A stretch of 64,000 bases of DNA from a virus. The notes under the pieces were generated by a model. The model did not search any database. It saw only the letters and a list, made by a program, of their open reading frames with translations, and was not told the DNA's origin. Position numbers and translations under genes: made by a program. Below, piece by piece: positions 35,834 through 44,978 of the stretch. The stretch spans positions 1-64,000 of the IMG/VR virus record IMGVR_UViG_3300042453_005575. The stretch is one strand, 5' to 3'. Within the stretch, counting starts at the first letter, position 1; every line of letters starts with the position of its first letter.

Positions 35834-37287
35834 AAATCAAGTTAACTAGATTCGATGGAGGTTTGAAAATAAACCCCAGCCCTGTGTATTTATTAAAATT
35901 TCTTCGTTATTTCCACAGAGAAATGCAATCAATTCAATGGAAAAGAGAAAGTGTATTTGTTGAAAAATTATTATATGTTTCTGACGAGGAAGGTTCTATA
36001 TACACATTGCCGGGGTTTTTTAAAGAGATTGTTGATTTATGCCATAAAAACATGGACGCTGTAGAAATAGAGGATTATAGAACATCTATGCCTGAGCCTG
36101 ATTGGGCTGCGGTTAAAAAAATAAAACTGCGCGATTACCAAGTTGAAATGGTTCTGGATATGCTTTTCAAAGGCAAAGAAGACATCGGAGTTATTAACGC
36201 TACAGGAGGCGCAGGAAAAACGTATCTACAAGCTATCACATATGCTGCTTGGAATAAATTGAATACTATTTTGGCTATCCCTCTCAAACAGGTTGTGCTG
36301 CAGACGCACGCCAAATTTAAACAATTATTCCCAGATAAGCATATTGGTATTGTGGGAGACGGGAAAAACGATATAAGCTCGGATATCACAATAGCAACAT
36401 TCAGGTCTTTAAAAAATTGTGCCTTAGAAAAATGTGAACTTCTTCTTGTGGACGAAATGCAGTCTGCGGGGCAGGACACTTTCCAAAACTGCTTGAAGTT
36501 GGTTAAGCCTCGAAGAATATTTGGGTTTTCAGCAACAACTGAAGGTATGTTCAATAATACAGATAAATTGCTGAAAGGCATGTTCGGAGAAGATTTGATA
36601 TATTTTCCTTATGACGATGCGGAGGTAGCCGGGGCGGTTGTTCCTGGGGTTGTGTATATGGTAAAAATGCCGGATGATTTAATTACTGACGGGTACACAA
36701 GTATGGAAGCTAAAATTAAACATGGAATAAAACGGTGCTCCGAAAGAAACGAAATAATCGGTAAAGTATGCGCAGCAATTCCTAAAACTTGGCAAACAAT
36801 TGTATTTATAGATCATGTCAAGGACCACTTGGTTTCTTTGTTTAAGTATTTACCTCAAGGCTCTAAATATTTGCATAGAGAAAGCAGTAAAAAAAGTGTT
36901 GGGGCTTTCGCATTATCCCCTAGCGAACAAAATAAAGTAATCGAAGAATTTGCCAATAACAAATTTCAGATACTTGTAGCTAGTGATGCTTTCCGGGCAG
37001 GTGTAGACATACCTAATTGTAGGGTAGTTGTTCAGGCTTCGGGAGGGTCATCTAAAGTTGAAATATTGCAGGAGGCTTATCGTGGGAGCAGAATTCTAAC
37101 AGAAGAGTATAAGGAAAAGTTTGGGCTGGAAGAAAAAACTCATTTTGTGTTGGTGGATTTCATGGACAACCATGACCCGACACTGGAAAATATGGCTAAA
37201 AAGCGCATTTCTTATTACAAAGAACAGAAATGGAAGATTAAAATCATAGAAGATTATAGTAAAATCGACTGGTTTAATTACACGTAA
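35830..37287 (+). CDS. UvsW-like SF2 DNA helicase
   Basis: A 485-residue superfamily 2 helicase. Residues 1-100 form an N-terminal domain, then LRDYQVEMV (Q-motif-like), Walker A NATGGAGKT (about 121-129), DEAD-box equivalent LLVDEMQS (about 204-211), motif III FSATTEG (about 234-240). Motifs V and VI read LVASDAFRAGVDIPN and QEAYRGSRI. In T4, UvsW unwinds branched DNA and controls the switch from origin- to recombination-dependent replication. Adjacent SbcCD-like genes and primase fit that role. Confidence 0.85.
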   Translation: MKIKLTRFDGGLKINPSPVYLLKFLRYFHREMQSIQWKRESVFVEKLLYVSDEEGSIYTLPGFFKEIVDLCHKNMDAVEIEDYRTSMPEPDWAAVKKIKLRDYQVEMVLDMLFKGKEDIGVINATGGAGKTYLQAITYAAWNKLNTILAIPLKQVVLQTHAKFKQLFPDKHIGIVGDGKNDISSDITIATFRSLKNCALEKCELLLVDEMQSAGQDTFQNCLKLVKPRRIFGFSATTEGMFNNTDKLLKGMFGEDLIYFPYDDAEVAGAVVPGVVYMVKMPDDLITDGYTSMEAKIKHGIKRCSERNEIIGKVCAAIPKTWQTIVFIDHVKDHLVSLFKYLPQGSKYLHRESSKKSVGAFALSPSEQNKVIEEFANNKFQILVASDAFRAGVDIPNCRVVVQASGGSSKVEILQEAYRGSRILTEEYKEKFGLEEKTHFVLVDFMDNHDPTLENMAKKRISYYKEQKWKIKIIEDYSKIDWFNYT

Positions 37288-37291
37288 ATTT

Positions 37292-37495
37292 ATGACCAAC
37301 GCACAAGAACAACATATAGCGTATACTATAAAATCAGTGCATGACTATTGGCTGGCCAGGCCTTGGCTCAGATTAGGCCAGCTTATGTATAATGTAGCTC
37401 ATACAGGTGGGTGGAGGCACGCTGATCTATTCAATTGTCCTGACGAAATAATTACCGCAGGGTTGGAAAAATCAGCCCAGGAAAATAATATGTAA
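37292..37495 (+). CDS. Small phage protein with RLGQL motif
   Basis: A 67-residue protein between the UvsW-like and primase genes. The pattern W-L-A-R-P-W-L-R-L-G-Q-L-M-Y-N-V...D-L-F matches a widespread small phage and bacterial family of unknown function characterised by R-x-G-Q-x-x-x-N followed by an aromatic-Asp segment. Four bases separate it from the previous stop and one base from the primase start. A regulatory or accessory role is only a guess. Confidence 0.65.
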   Translation: MTNAQEQHIAYTIKSVHDYWLARPWLRLGQLMYNVAHTGGWRHADLFNCPDEIITAGLEKSAQENNM

Positions 37496-37496
37496 A

Positions 37497-38423
37497 ATGA
37501 ACCAAAAGGTAAAAGAACTCCTGAAATCTAAATTTGGTAAGGTAAAAAGCGTCTCGGGCGGAAGCTACCGAATAGTATGCCCGACATGCACCCCAAAAAA
37601 TTCGAAAAAAATGAAACGGTATATAAACCCCAGCTGGTCTGTTAGCAATTGTTTTATATGCAGCCAAATTATACCTATATATGATTTATTAGGAGAAGAT
37701 ACATTCTATTTTGCTAACTCAAAGACTCACGAAAAAAATGAAGAAGAATATAAGTACGCAAAAATACTACCATATAATTCTTCTGTTAAGCTTTCTGAGC
37801 TTGCTTGTGACGCTCCGGTTATTCATTTTTTGCAAAATGACCATCTGTATAATATGTTATACTATGATTCATTAGGTATTAGATACATACCAGCGAACGG
37901 AGGAATCAATATTCCTTTCGATTCAGGCTTTGTGGTCAACACAGCTGAAAGCCTTTTTTTCCCTGTGTTCGACAAAAATAATGAATATGCTGGGTGGCAA
38001 TTAAGATTCATTCCTAACACATGGAACGGAGACAGATTTCAATTCATGCGTTATATGCAGCTTTTTCCTAAAGGTGATCATTTATTCAATTATAATTTTG
38101 CAAAACAATACACAGATGTAGTCGTTGTGGAAGGAGTGAAGAAAGCTTTGAAACTTGGAAATGCTGTTGCTACTTTAGGTAAAGGAATATCAGACACGCA
38201 AAAACAGCTTATACAGGAGTGGAGAAACATAACACTGATATTAGACGGCGAAGAAAGCACACAAATTCTTGCCGAAGCAATCAGAAAAGAATTCCGCTCG
38301 AACGGTAGAAAGTGTGTAAATATAGATTTAAGAAAATATGGATTTGAGTCTCCAGACGATACCACGACAGAACAATTGCAGACTATAATAAAACAAGAAT
38401 ATGCTAAACAGCGCGCAAGTTAA
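37497..38423 (+). CDS. DNA primase (DnaG/gp61-like)
   Basis: A 308-residue primase. A zinc-binding pair CPTC (residues about 27-30) and CFIC (about 52-55) forms the N-terminal DNA-reading domain. A core then leads to a Toprim domain with VVVVEGVKKALKLG (about 204-217) and LILDGEES (about 247-254), the Glu and Asp metal ligands. It makes RNA primers for lagging-strand synthesis together with the DnaB-like helicase two genes downstream. It overlaps the next gene by 23 bases. Confidence 0.85.
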   Translation: MNQKVKELLKSKFGKVKSVSGGSYRIVCPTCTPKNSKKMKRYINPSWSVSNCFICSQIIPIYDLLGEDTFYFANSKTHEKNEEEYKYAKILPYNSSVKLSELACDAPVIHFLQNDHLYNMLYYDSLGIRYIPANGGINIPFDSGFVVNTAESLFFPVFDKNNEYAGWQLRFIPNTWNGDRFQFMRYMQLFPKGDHLFNYNFAKQYTDVVVVEGVKKALKLGNAVATLGKGISDTQKQLIQEWRNITLILDGEESTQILAEAIRKEFRSNGRKCVNIDLRKYGFESPDDTTTEQLQTIIKQEYAKQRAS

Positions 38424-38973
38424 TAGCCGTATAAAAGAAGATTTGGAGTACGAATTCACCAACAAAAAGCGGTTAAGTCTTCCAAAATATTCATATTTTT
38501 CAACTCCCGCAGGCGAAAATTATTTTTGCGAAGCTGCTTTGCTTTGCGAAAAATTTAATTTACACCCTGCGCAATATATAGACATTATGTGGAAGCATAT
38601 GGGTGATAATAAAGTAGAGTTTTTTAGCCCTGCTCATATCCGCGGAAACGGAGCTTTAAAAGCCATTAATGAGTATTTCGAAGAAAATAAAAATTATGAG
38701 ATAGAAATTACTAACGCTAATATCGACTATAATGATATGTGGTTTTTCCAAAAAAACAGCGTTATGCAGTATCTTCAAATAGGTGTGCCTCTAAAAGATA
38801 TACTGATGGATTCTTCTCTAAAATTCCCTGCATGGTTTAGGATTTTATCTACTGAAAGCCGGGATCCGGATATAATCGATAAATATAAAGCAATAGCCAA
38901 AAAAGAATTAAATAATGCTTTGATAGATTTTATAAAACTTAACAATTTAGACATGAATAGAATACTTGATTAA
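38401..38973 (+). CDS. Hypothetical protein between primase and helicase
   Basis: A 190-residue protein placed exactly between primase and replicative helicase genes. It is rich in Asn, Tyr and Phe with an all-helical look. Gene order suggests a helicase loader or primosome protein, a role that T4 gp59 plays, but there is no sequence sign of that family and I cannot identify it. It overlaps the primase by 23 bases and ends one base before the helicase ATG. Confidence 0.65.
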   Translation: MLNSAQVNSRIKEDLEYEFTNKKRLSLPKYSYFSTPAGENYFCEAALLCEKFNLHPAQYIDIMWKHMGDNKVEFFSPAHIRGNGALKAINEYFEENKNYEIEITNANIDYNDMWFFQKNSVMQYLQIGVPLKDILMDSSLKFPAWFRILSTESRDPDIIDKYKAIAKKELNNALIDFIKLNNLDMNRILD

Positions 38974-38974
38974 T

Positions 38975-40384
38975 ATGCACGAATTATACAATGACGCGGA
39001 TTTTATCGAGCTTGTTATAAAATGCATGTTTAGGTCTAAAAACATTTTGCAAAAAGCATTAGACTTAAAGCTGGTCCCTGAGGATTTCGGGACAATCACA
39101 GTTTACCAGGCATTTGCGCAGGCAGCGCTAGAAATAGGCGAGGCCCCCATAAATTCCAAATTATGCCTAGCCAAGCTAAAATCAATCTTGCCTGAAAAAG
39201 GCATCGATGACACAAGTTCGGCTATAGAATTTTGGGAATTTGTGTATGATGAGGGTGAAGATATAAACGAAGGTTACGTTTTAAAAAACCTTCCAGATTT
39301 TACGTCAACACGAAAGTTTCAAAGAGTACGTTTGGAAGAATGTAATTCTCCTGAAGAAGCTGTTATTAAGGCGCAGAATATCATTGGGGATATAGCATTC
39401 AGGAAAACTGCGCAGGATATTCGTACTTTTACACCGTTCAAAAATATCGTTTTAACCGAATTAAGGGAGTCACTCGAAACCGGGTTTAGTGCTATCGATA
39501 TGGTGGCGCGGGGCCTAAACTATCAAGAGTTTGGGCTAATCCTAGGGCATAGCGGGTCAGGTAAAACAGCAGTCGCAGTTTATTCCGCGATACAGAACGC
39601 AAAAAAAGGCAGGAAAGTTCTCTATCTATCTATCGAAGAACCGGCGGAAAACATATGTAGTCGTATATATTCGAATATATTCAGAATTTGTTATACTGAC
39701 TTACACAAAGGCTCGGTCATTGTTCAAGAAGATTTGGTTAAGCTTTATAATAATATGACCGAATTTCAAAAAACTCCGCTTTTAAATTTGCATGTGCATG
39801 ATTTACGCGGGGCTCAGGGCTCGATAACTGCTAAATATCTCGAGAACTATCTTGATCATTTGTATTTAAGCACAGGATTTCACCCTGACTTGGTATACAT
39901 AGATCAAATGGACTACCTAACAACGAACAGTAAATATGATTCAGAATGGCAAAAATATGGAAAAGTGGCTTTTGAAATTGATGAATTTTCAAATCATTTA
40001 ATCGGAGGGAAGCATAAGTTTTCAATATGGCTGCTACACCAAGCCGGTGGTAAGATGACAAAAAATTTCACTAACGCTGAAATAACAGGGTTCAAAGGTA
40101 TTATAAAACCCACCGACATGGCTTTGGCTATTGGGAGGGACAGCTCACACTCCACACTTGTTAACATATTCTCTCTTAAATCTAGGCACGCGAAAAACTT
40201 CAGGTTTGATTATATAGCTGAGTTGGAATTTATGAATTTTGAAGAGTTGAACAATGGAGCCGAGGATAGAATAAAGATGGAGCATGAAGATAAAATGAAA
40301 CTTAAAAAAAGTAATTTTGCCAACGTCCCTAATAAAAGTATGTTGTTGCCTTCGGCTAACACGGGGTTTGAGAGCGTTGTGTGA
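38975..40384 (+). CDS. DnaB-like replicative helicase (gp41-like)
   Basis: A 469-residue protein started at ATG 38975; a TTG nine bases upstream is an alternative. The N-terminal 150 residues resemble the DnaB hairpin domain. The RecA-like core has Walker A LGHSGSGKTA (residues about 189-198), then KVLYLSIEEPAEN, Walker B LVYIDQMD (about 307-314), and WLLHQAGG with the sensor His/Gln. It unwinds DNA ahead of the polymerase. Order primase-helicase-polymerase is a compact replisome operon. Confidence 0.85.
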   Translation: MHELYNDADFIELVIKCMFRSKNILQKALDLKLVPEDFGTITVYQAFAQAALEIGEAPINSKLCLAKLKSILPEKGIDDTSSAIEFWEFVYDEGEDINEGYVLKNLPDFTSTRKFQRVRLEECNSPEEAVIKAQNIIGDIAFRKTAQDIRTFTPFKNIVLTELRESLETGFSAIDMVARGLNYQEFGLILGHSGSGKTAVAVYSAIQNAKKGRKVLYLSIEEPAENICSRIYSNIFRICYTDLHKGSVIVQEDLVKLYNNMTEFQKTPLLNLHVHDLRGAQGSITAKYLENYLDHLYLSTGFHPDLVYIDQMDYLTTNSKYDSEWQKYGKVAFEIDEFSNHLIGGKHKFSIWLLHQAGGKMTKNFTNAEITGFKGIIKPTDMALAIGRDSSHSTLVNIFSLKSRHAKNFRFDYIAELEFMNFEELNNGAEDRIKMEHEDKMKLKKSNFANVPNKSMLLPSANTGFESVV

Positions 40385-40390
40385 GTAAGT

Positions 40391-43096
40391 ATGAATAAAA
40401 ATTCAAGTAAATTATGTATTAGACCCAAAGCTTTGGCAGATACGCAGCCCGAGCTTATGATTATATTTTCGCATCCAAACATGGACGACTTGCAAGTTCG
40501 TGAATTTGGTAAAAAAGGATATGCCGCTGAAGAAGTGGTTAGCGCCTTAGAAGCTGCCGGCATCCCTCTAGATAAGGTATATTTTACAGCAATGGTCAAG
40601 CACGGTATAGGGAGTAAGGCCAAACCTTCTGCCGAAGACATAGACCTTTTTGCAGGTGAGCTGGACGAAGAAATCGACCGGTTGAAACCTAAATTAATTA
40701 TGCCTTTGGGTGCGGAAGTATTCAAAAGGATAATGAAGTCCAATATAAAAGTAGGAGATTATATCGGAGAAATCACAGATACCCCGTACGGCAAAGTTTT
40801 AGCCAACTACGCACCTGGTATGATTGTGATGATGGACCCTACTAAGCGCCCTGAGTTTAGAGAAAATTTCCTATTGGCGAAACGAGCTCTAGACAACAAC
40901 CTACAATATCAAGATTTTAAGTATATTGTTATAGATAGCCCCGCTGAAAACGAAGCGATATTAAATAAATATATTAAATCCGGGGCATTTACAATCGGCT
41001 ACGACGCAGAATGGTTCGGTAGTAAATTTACAGACGACGAGGTCATGTACGAGTTCCAGTACTCTTGCGAAAAAAATGTAGCTGTGGTGTTAAACATATC
41101 CAAAGACGGTAAGACAGAAAATTTGGAATTATTGAACACTATGAAGTTGTTATTAGAGCACCCACAAGCACAGCGCATGGGCTGGAATATTCGTGCTGAT
41201 GACCTCAGGCTAAAGCATAGAGGTTTTAATATACCGGATGAGACGCTCGCTTTTGATGGTATGAAAGCCGTGGCTTTCTTCGATTCCAGGCTAAGTAAGG
41301 GTTTGGAAACAGGTGTAAAAATATTTACAGATTATCCTCCCTACTACACCGAGCTAAACAGAAAACTAAAAGAGCATAAATTAGCTAAAAATGAGTTAGC
41401 AAAATTAAAATTTTTAGACCCAGATGTTTATTATTACTATTGCGCGGGTGATGCGGTGAGCCACCGAGAAGCTTGCTGTAGAATGCGGCATTCGTTCCCC
41501 GCGAACCTGAAAGACTTTTATTTCAATGTGTATCTTCCTTTAACCCATTATTTTTTGGATATGGAGTACACAGGAATTGCGGTGGATAAAAATATTCTAG
41601 AAGATCTGACAGCGAAATATTCTTCTAAATATTACGAGTTACGAGAGGAGTTAACAACGTTCCTTAAATTGATTTATGGTGTTGAAGATTTCAATCCTAA
41701 TTCAGCCCCGCAAAAGAAAGAATTGCTTTTTGATGTTCTGAAGCTGGAACCTGCGTATTATACAAAATCAGGTAAATCCCCCAAATCAAAGGTATGGTAC
41801 GATAAACAATCGCCGCAGTCGCAGAAAATGTATCAGCCGTCCACTAACGGTAAATCATTATCTACGATGAAATTCAAATTAGAAGAAATATTAGAGCAAC
41901 ATCCGAATTCTATTGAGCTAAAGAACAAGCATAAAGCCATAACTCTGCTGCTGAATGTAAGCAGAGTCGGAGTATTTGCCACAAAATTTCTTTCTAAAAA
42001 AGGTATTATTGAAGATGCAACGGATGACTCACTCGAGGATGACTCGGAGGAGCCGCTGAAACAAAGTTATTGGGCTGCTATATGTAACGACGGAAAAGTT
42101 CATGCTAGCTTTTTTGAGTGCTTGAAAAATTTTAGAGCTTCAAGTTCACCTAACGTGCAAAACCCTGCATCCAAGGTGTTGGCGTACATACCTGACATTT
42201 TTGTTCCAAATTACACCAAACTTTCTTCGGAAGAACAGAAGTCTCTTGCGCATATTATGCCTAAAAATATACGCAATATATTTCACCCTGCGGATCCTGA
42301 TTATTATTGGGTTGAGCTTGATGTCGCAGGAGCTGACCTTGCGATTATGGCTTTTTTATCTCGCGATAAAGATTTCATACAGGATATTAGGGCAGGTAAT
42401 TTCCATCAAACTAAAATGCGAGAATATTTTAATGACCCTACGCTAACAAAAAAAGATGTATCCAAATATGTGATATCCAAGAGTATCACATTTCGTGTTT
42501 CTTACACCGCAGGTTTAAAATTTGCCGCATTACCCATACAGGCTGATATATACGCTGAGAATGGGCTGTATGTTTCGTTGGAAACATTAAATTATGCGCT
42601 GGAAACATGGCAAAGGTATAAAGACTATATGCTTTTCCGTGACAAATGTACGGCTGAAGTTGATAACCACAATAAAATAACAAACGCGAGAGGCCTAGTG
42701 CTGAACTATGAAAAAACCGATAATTTCGGTATTTTAGCTGGGTGGAAAAATGAAAGTTTGGCTTTTCCTGTAGCCAGTGAGTTGGCTTGTTTTATGTGGG
42801 ATGCTTCGGTTAATTTTAAAAACCTCATGAAAAAGGAAGGTTTATGGATGAAATATATTTACCCTGTTAATACTGTACATGACGCAGGTTATTGGGTAGT
42901 GCATAAAGATTTAGTTAAAGATGATTACATCCAAGAAATGCTCAAATACATATTCTGTCACAAAACTTATTTAGCTACTAATGATAATGTAGGCTGTGAG
43001 TTGGTAATTTCTGACAGATGGAAGGGAAAGGAAAAAATCTTTGAAAAAGAAACTGCCTGGAACTTTGAAAAAAATATTTGGGAGTGGAAAAATTGA
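40391..43096 (+). CDS. Family A DNA polymerase with N-terminal UDG-like domain
   Basis: A 901-residue protein. Residues about 1-170 look like a uracil-DNA glycosylase-superfamily domain (LIMPLGAEVFKRI, then GKVLANYAPG). A 3'-5' exonuclease follows with GYDAEW (about 203-208), NIRADD and YCAGDAVSH. The polymerase part has motif A ELDVAGADLAI (about 640-650), motif B SKSITFRVSYTAG (about 696-708) and motif C NTVHDAG (about 827-833), where the usual Glu after His-Asp is Ala. A UDG-PolA fusion is known from SPO1-type phages. It probably is the replicative polymerase. Confidence 0.88.
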   Translation: MNKNSSKLCIRPKALADTQPELMIIFSHPNMDDLQVREFGKKGYAAEEVVSALEAAGIPLDKVYFTAMVKHGIGSKAKPSAEDIDLFAGELDEEIDRLKPKLIMPLGAEVFKRIMKSNIKVGDYIGEITDTPYGKVLANYAPGMIVMMDPTKRPEFRENFLLAKRALDNNLQYQDFKYIVIDSPAENEAILNKYIKSGAFTIGYDAEWFGSKFTDDEVMYEFQYSCEKNVAVVLNISKDGKTENLELLNTMKLLLEHPQAQRMGWNIRADDLRLKHRGFNIPDETLAFDGMKAVAFFDSRLSKGLETGVKIFTDYPPYYTELNRKLKEHKLAKNELAKLKFLDPDVYYYYCAGDAVSHREACCRMRHSFPANLKDFYFNVYLPLTHYFLDMEYTGIAVDKNILEDLTAKYSSKYYELREELTTFLKLIYGVEDFNPNSAPQKKELLFDVLKLEPAYYTKSGKSPKSKVWYDKQSPQSQKMYQPSTNGKSLSTMKFKLEEILEQHPNSIELKNKHKAITLLLNVSRVGVFATKFLSKKGIIEDATDDSLEDDSEEPLKQSYWAAICNDGKVHASFFECLKNFRASSSPNVQNPASKVLAYIPDIFVPNYTKLSSEEQKSLAHIMPKNIRNIFHPADPDYYWVELDVAGADLAIMAFLSRDKDFIQDIRAGNFHQTKMREYFNDPTLTKKDVSKYVISKSITFRVSYTAGLKFAALPIQADIYAENGLYVSLETLNYALETWQRYKDYMLFRDKCTAEVDNHNKITNARGLVLNYEKTDNFGILAGWKNESLAFPVASELACFMWDASVNFKNLMKKEGLWMKYIYPVNTVHDAGYWVVHKDLVKDDYIQEMLKYIFCHKTYLATNDNVGCELVISDRWKGKEKIFEKETAWNFEKNIWEWKN

Positions 43097-43105
43097 AACA
43101 TACGT

Positions 43106-43861
43106 ATGAATGACGCGCAAGAAGTGGTCAAAAAATTTGATCACCTCAAGTTAACCAATAATTCCAAAGTAAGATTTTATGAAAAACATAACAATACTTT
43201 CAGTTTAAGGCAGGGCAGACCCGAAGATGGCGGGACATGTCCTCACGCCACCCAAGGAAAAGGTGGATGCCTGAGTGTCTGTTACGACGCTAATTTAAGA
43301 AAACTCTATAAAAACTACGCTGCTGTGGAAGATGATAACACAGCTCTGGTACGCGGCGCAAAAGATGCAGCAGAGCTGGTAGGGATACTCGAAAAAACTG
43401 TTTCTGTGTGGCTTGCAGGCGACAAAAAAGACAAAAAGTTTTTCAGAATCCATACTGGCGGGGATTTTTACAACATGGACTACGTGGTGGCTTGGGCAAG
43501 GGTTATCGAAAAGTTCTCTGGTGTTAGGTTTTGGGCATACACCAGATCACTTTTCGCTATCTCTACACTCGCAGAGCTTAAAAATTTAACTCTGCTCTTG
43601 AGCTGCGACCCGGTAAATAAAGATGAAGTTTTAAAAGCTTACGCCCCATATCGAGATTACCCTAACGTCACCGTAGCTTGGATGGGTAATGATTTCCCGG
43701 AAGAACACCTAAGCGACAGATCTGTATTGATTTGTCCGGAAGTAACAAAGAAGGTTAAAAATACTAAAGAAATAGGCGCATGCGCACGTTGCAGAGCCTG
43801 CATAGATCGTCCGTTAAAATCAGGATTTTTTAGATACATACAATTTCCTATTCATAGATAA
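43106..43861 (+). CDS. GP88-like protein
   Basis: A 251-residue protein with the layout of the gene product 88 family: KLTNNSKVRFYEKHN, TCPHATQGKGGCLSVCYD (residues about 46-63), HTGGDFYN (about 113-120), then VRFWAYTRS (about 137-145), and a C-terminal CPEVTK...CARCRAC cluster. The conserved Cys residues suggest a metal or iron-sulfur site. Function is not established. It follows the polymerase by nine bases and may be part of the same transcript. Confidence 0.78.
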   Translation: MNDAQEVVKKFDHLKLTNNSKVRFYEKHNNTFSLRQGRPEDGGTCPHATQGKGGCLSVCYDANLRKLYKNYAAVEDDNTALVRGAKDAAELVGILEKTVSVWLAGDKKDKKFFRIHTGGDFYNMDYVVAWARVIEKFSGVRFWAYTRSLFAISTLAELKNLTLLLSCDPVNKDEVLKAYAPYRDYPNVTVAWMGNDFPEEHLSDRSVLICPEVTKKVKNTKEIGACARCRACIDRPLKSGFFRYIQFPIHR

Positions 43862-43890
43862 CCACTCAAAACATTCCTATATAACACAAT

Positions 43891-44523
43891 ATGAAAAAAA
43901 TCGAAATACAAATGGCACAAATCGCCACAGTTGAATTCCTTGCAGGCTTTGGCGTAGTAGAAAATAAAGACATTGCGGCCGTACTCGGTCCGCTCTCGAG
44001 CCATGATAAACTCCGCGGAGTTAAAAGATCTATAACAGTTATCAAAAACAAAAACCAAAAAGCTAAGAAAAAACCTGAAGTTAAAACAGTTGCGCTAGCC
44101 AAAATTTATGTAAACCCGAAGGTAAAGGCTAAGCCCCGCGAAAAAACTGCGACAGGAGAAAACATCACTTCTCAAGATTTAAAAGTCTCTGATCTTGCAA
44201 CAGCAAGAATTCGAGGCTATAAAGCAGAGATTATTCGCCTCTGTGGGCGAGAAGCAAGAAAGAACATCATGGCCAATAATATGTCTATGCATGACATCGA
44301 GTCTTCTGGGCGCGAAGTGTATCGCGAACCGTTTAGAACTCTTTACCATGAATTTGATGCTGTGATTTCTCGCAAGCTTGAAAATACTGGCATGACTCTA
44401 GCCGACTATGGGTTAGGATTCAAGCTGGATAAAAATGCCGCTAACTATCTCGAAAAGGTGGCTAATGCTGGGTTCCTCACCCATATGTATACGGTTGCAA
44501 AAAATCTTTACGGTTCTAGATAA
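43891..44523 (+). CDS. Basic hypothetical protein
   Basis: A 210-residue protein of high positive charge. A Lys-rich middle (residues 50-95, KNKNQKAKKKPEVK, then VNPKVKAKPREK) joins an N-terminal helical region to a C-terminal domain of about 110 residues that starts LKVSDLATARIRGYKAEII. A nucleic-acid-binding role is plausible. I do not recognise a family. Gaps of 29 bases upstream and 72 bases downstream may carry promoters; none is clear. Confidence 0.65.
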   Translation: MKKIEIQMAQIATVEFLAGFGVVENKDIAAVLGPLSSHDKLRGVKRSITVIKNKNQKAKKKPEVKTVALAKIYVNPKVKAKPREKTATGENITSQDLKVSDLATARIRGYKAEIIRLCGREARKNIMANNMSMHDIESSGREVYREPFRTLYHEFDAVISRKLENTGMTLADYGLGFKLDKNAANYLEKVANAGFLTHMYTVAKNLYGSR

Positions 44524-44595
44524 TACAGATAAAATATACTATTAGTGTAACTTAGTTAATTATTTAAACGCAATATAACTTCATTTAGAAAAATT

Positions 44596-44850
44596 ATGAA
44601 ATATAAAATCGACATCGCAGACAGAACTGGACACACCACCATGGCAGACTTAAATATTCAAGAGGCTACTGATCAAATTATAGACCACGCTGAAAAAAAC
44701 TTGATGTGGGTATTTATAAACGGTGAAAAGTTTGAGTTTTCTGGAGCTGATTTTCGCTCTGAAGAAAATGTTGAAAAGCTTCAAGGGAAGCTCGAAGCGC
44801 TGAATGACCCTGCGGTTCTCTTGACTGGCGCATTGGTTGGCGGTTGCTAA
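44596..44850 (+). CDS. 84-residue protein ending in Gly-Gly-Cys; possible ubiquitin-like modifier
   Basis: A small protein with the order strand (KYKIDIADRTG), strand (HTTMADL), helix (IQEATDQIIDHAEKN), strand (LMWVFINGEKFEF), then a helix and a flexible tail ALVGGC. Size, beta-alpha-beta layout and a C-terminal Gly-Gly plus one extra residue are what a ubiquitin-like or sulfur-carrier precursor would show. A JAB protease and an E1-like gene lie 3 kb downstream. The identification is inference; tail hydrophobicity could also point to another role. A strong terminator follows it, so it is expressed separately from those genes. Confidence 0.6.
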   Translation: MKYKIDIADRTGHTTMADLNIQEATDQIIDHAEKNLMWVFINGEKFEFSGADFRSEENVEKLQGKLEALNDPAVLLTGALVGGC

Positions 44851-44890
44851 TCAAATAGAGTAAAGCTTTTACTAAAAGCCGAAACTTACT

Positions 44891-44924
44891 TAGCCCTGCA
44901 CCGTTTAAATATGGTGCAGGGCTA
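44891..44924. terminator. Strong hairpin after the Gly-Gly-Cys gene
   Basis: TAGCCCTGCACC (44891-44902) pairs perfectly with GGTGCAGGGCTA (44913-44924), ten-base loop. AAACTT upstream and AAGTTT downstream extend it. Symmetric shape suggests termination in either direction. Confidence 0.65.
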
Positions 44925-44978
44925 AAAGTTTATATACATACACACACACTTATCTAAAATTTGAGCATTTTTATTCCT

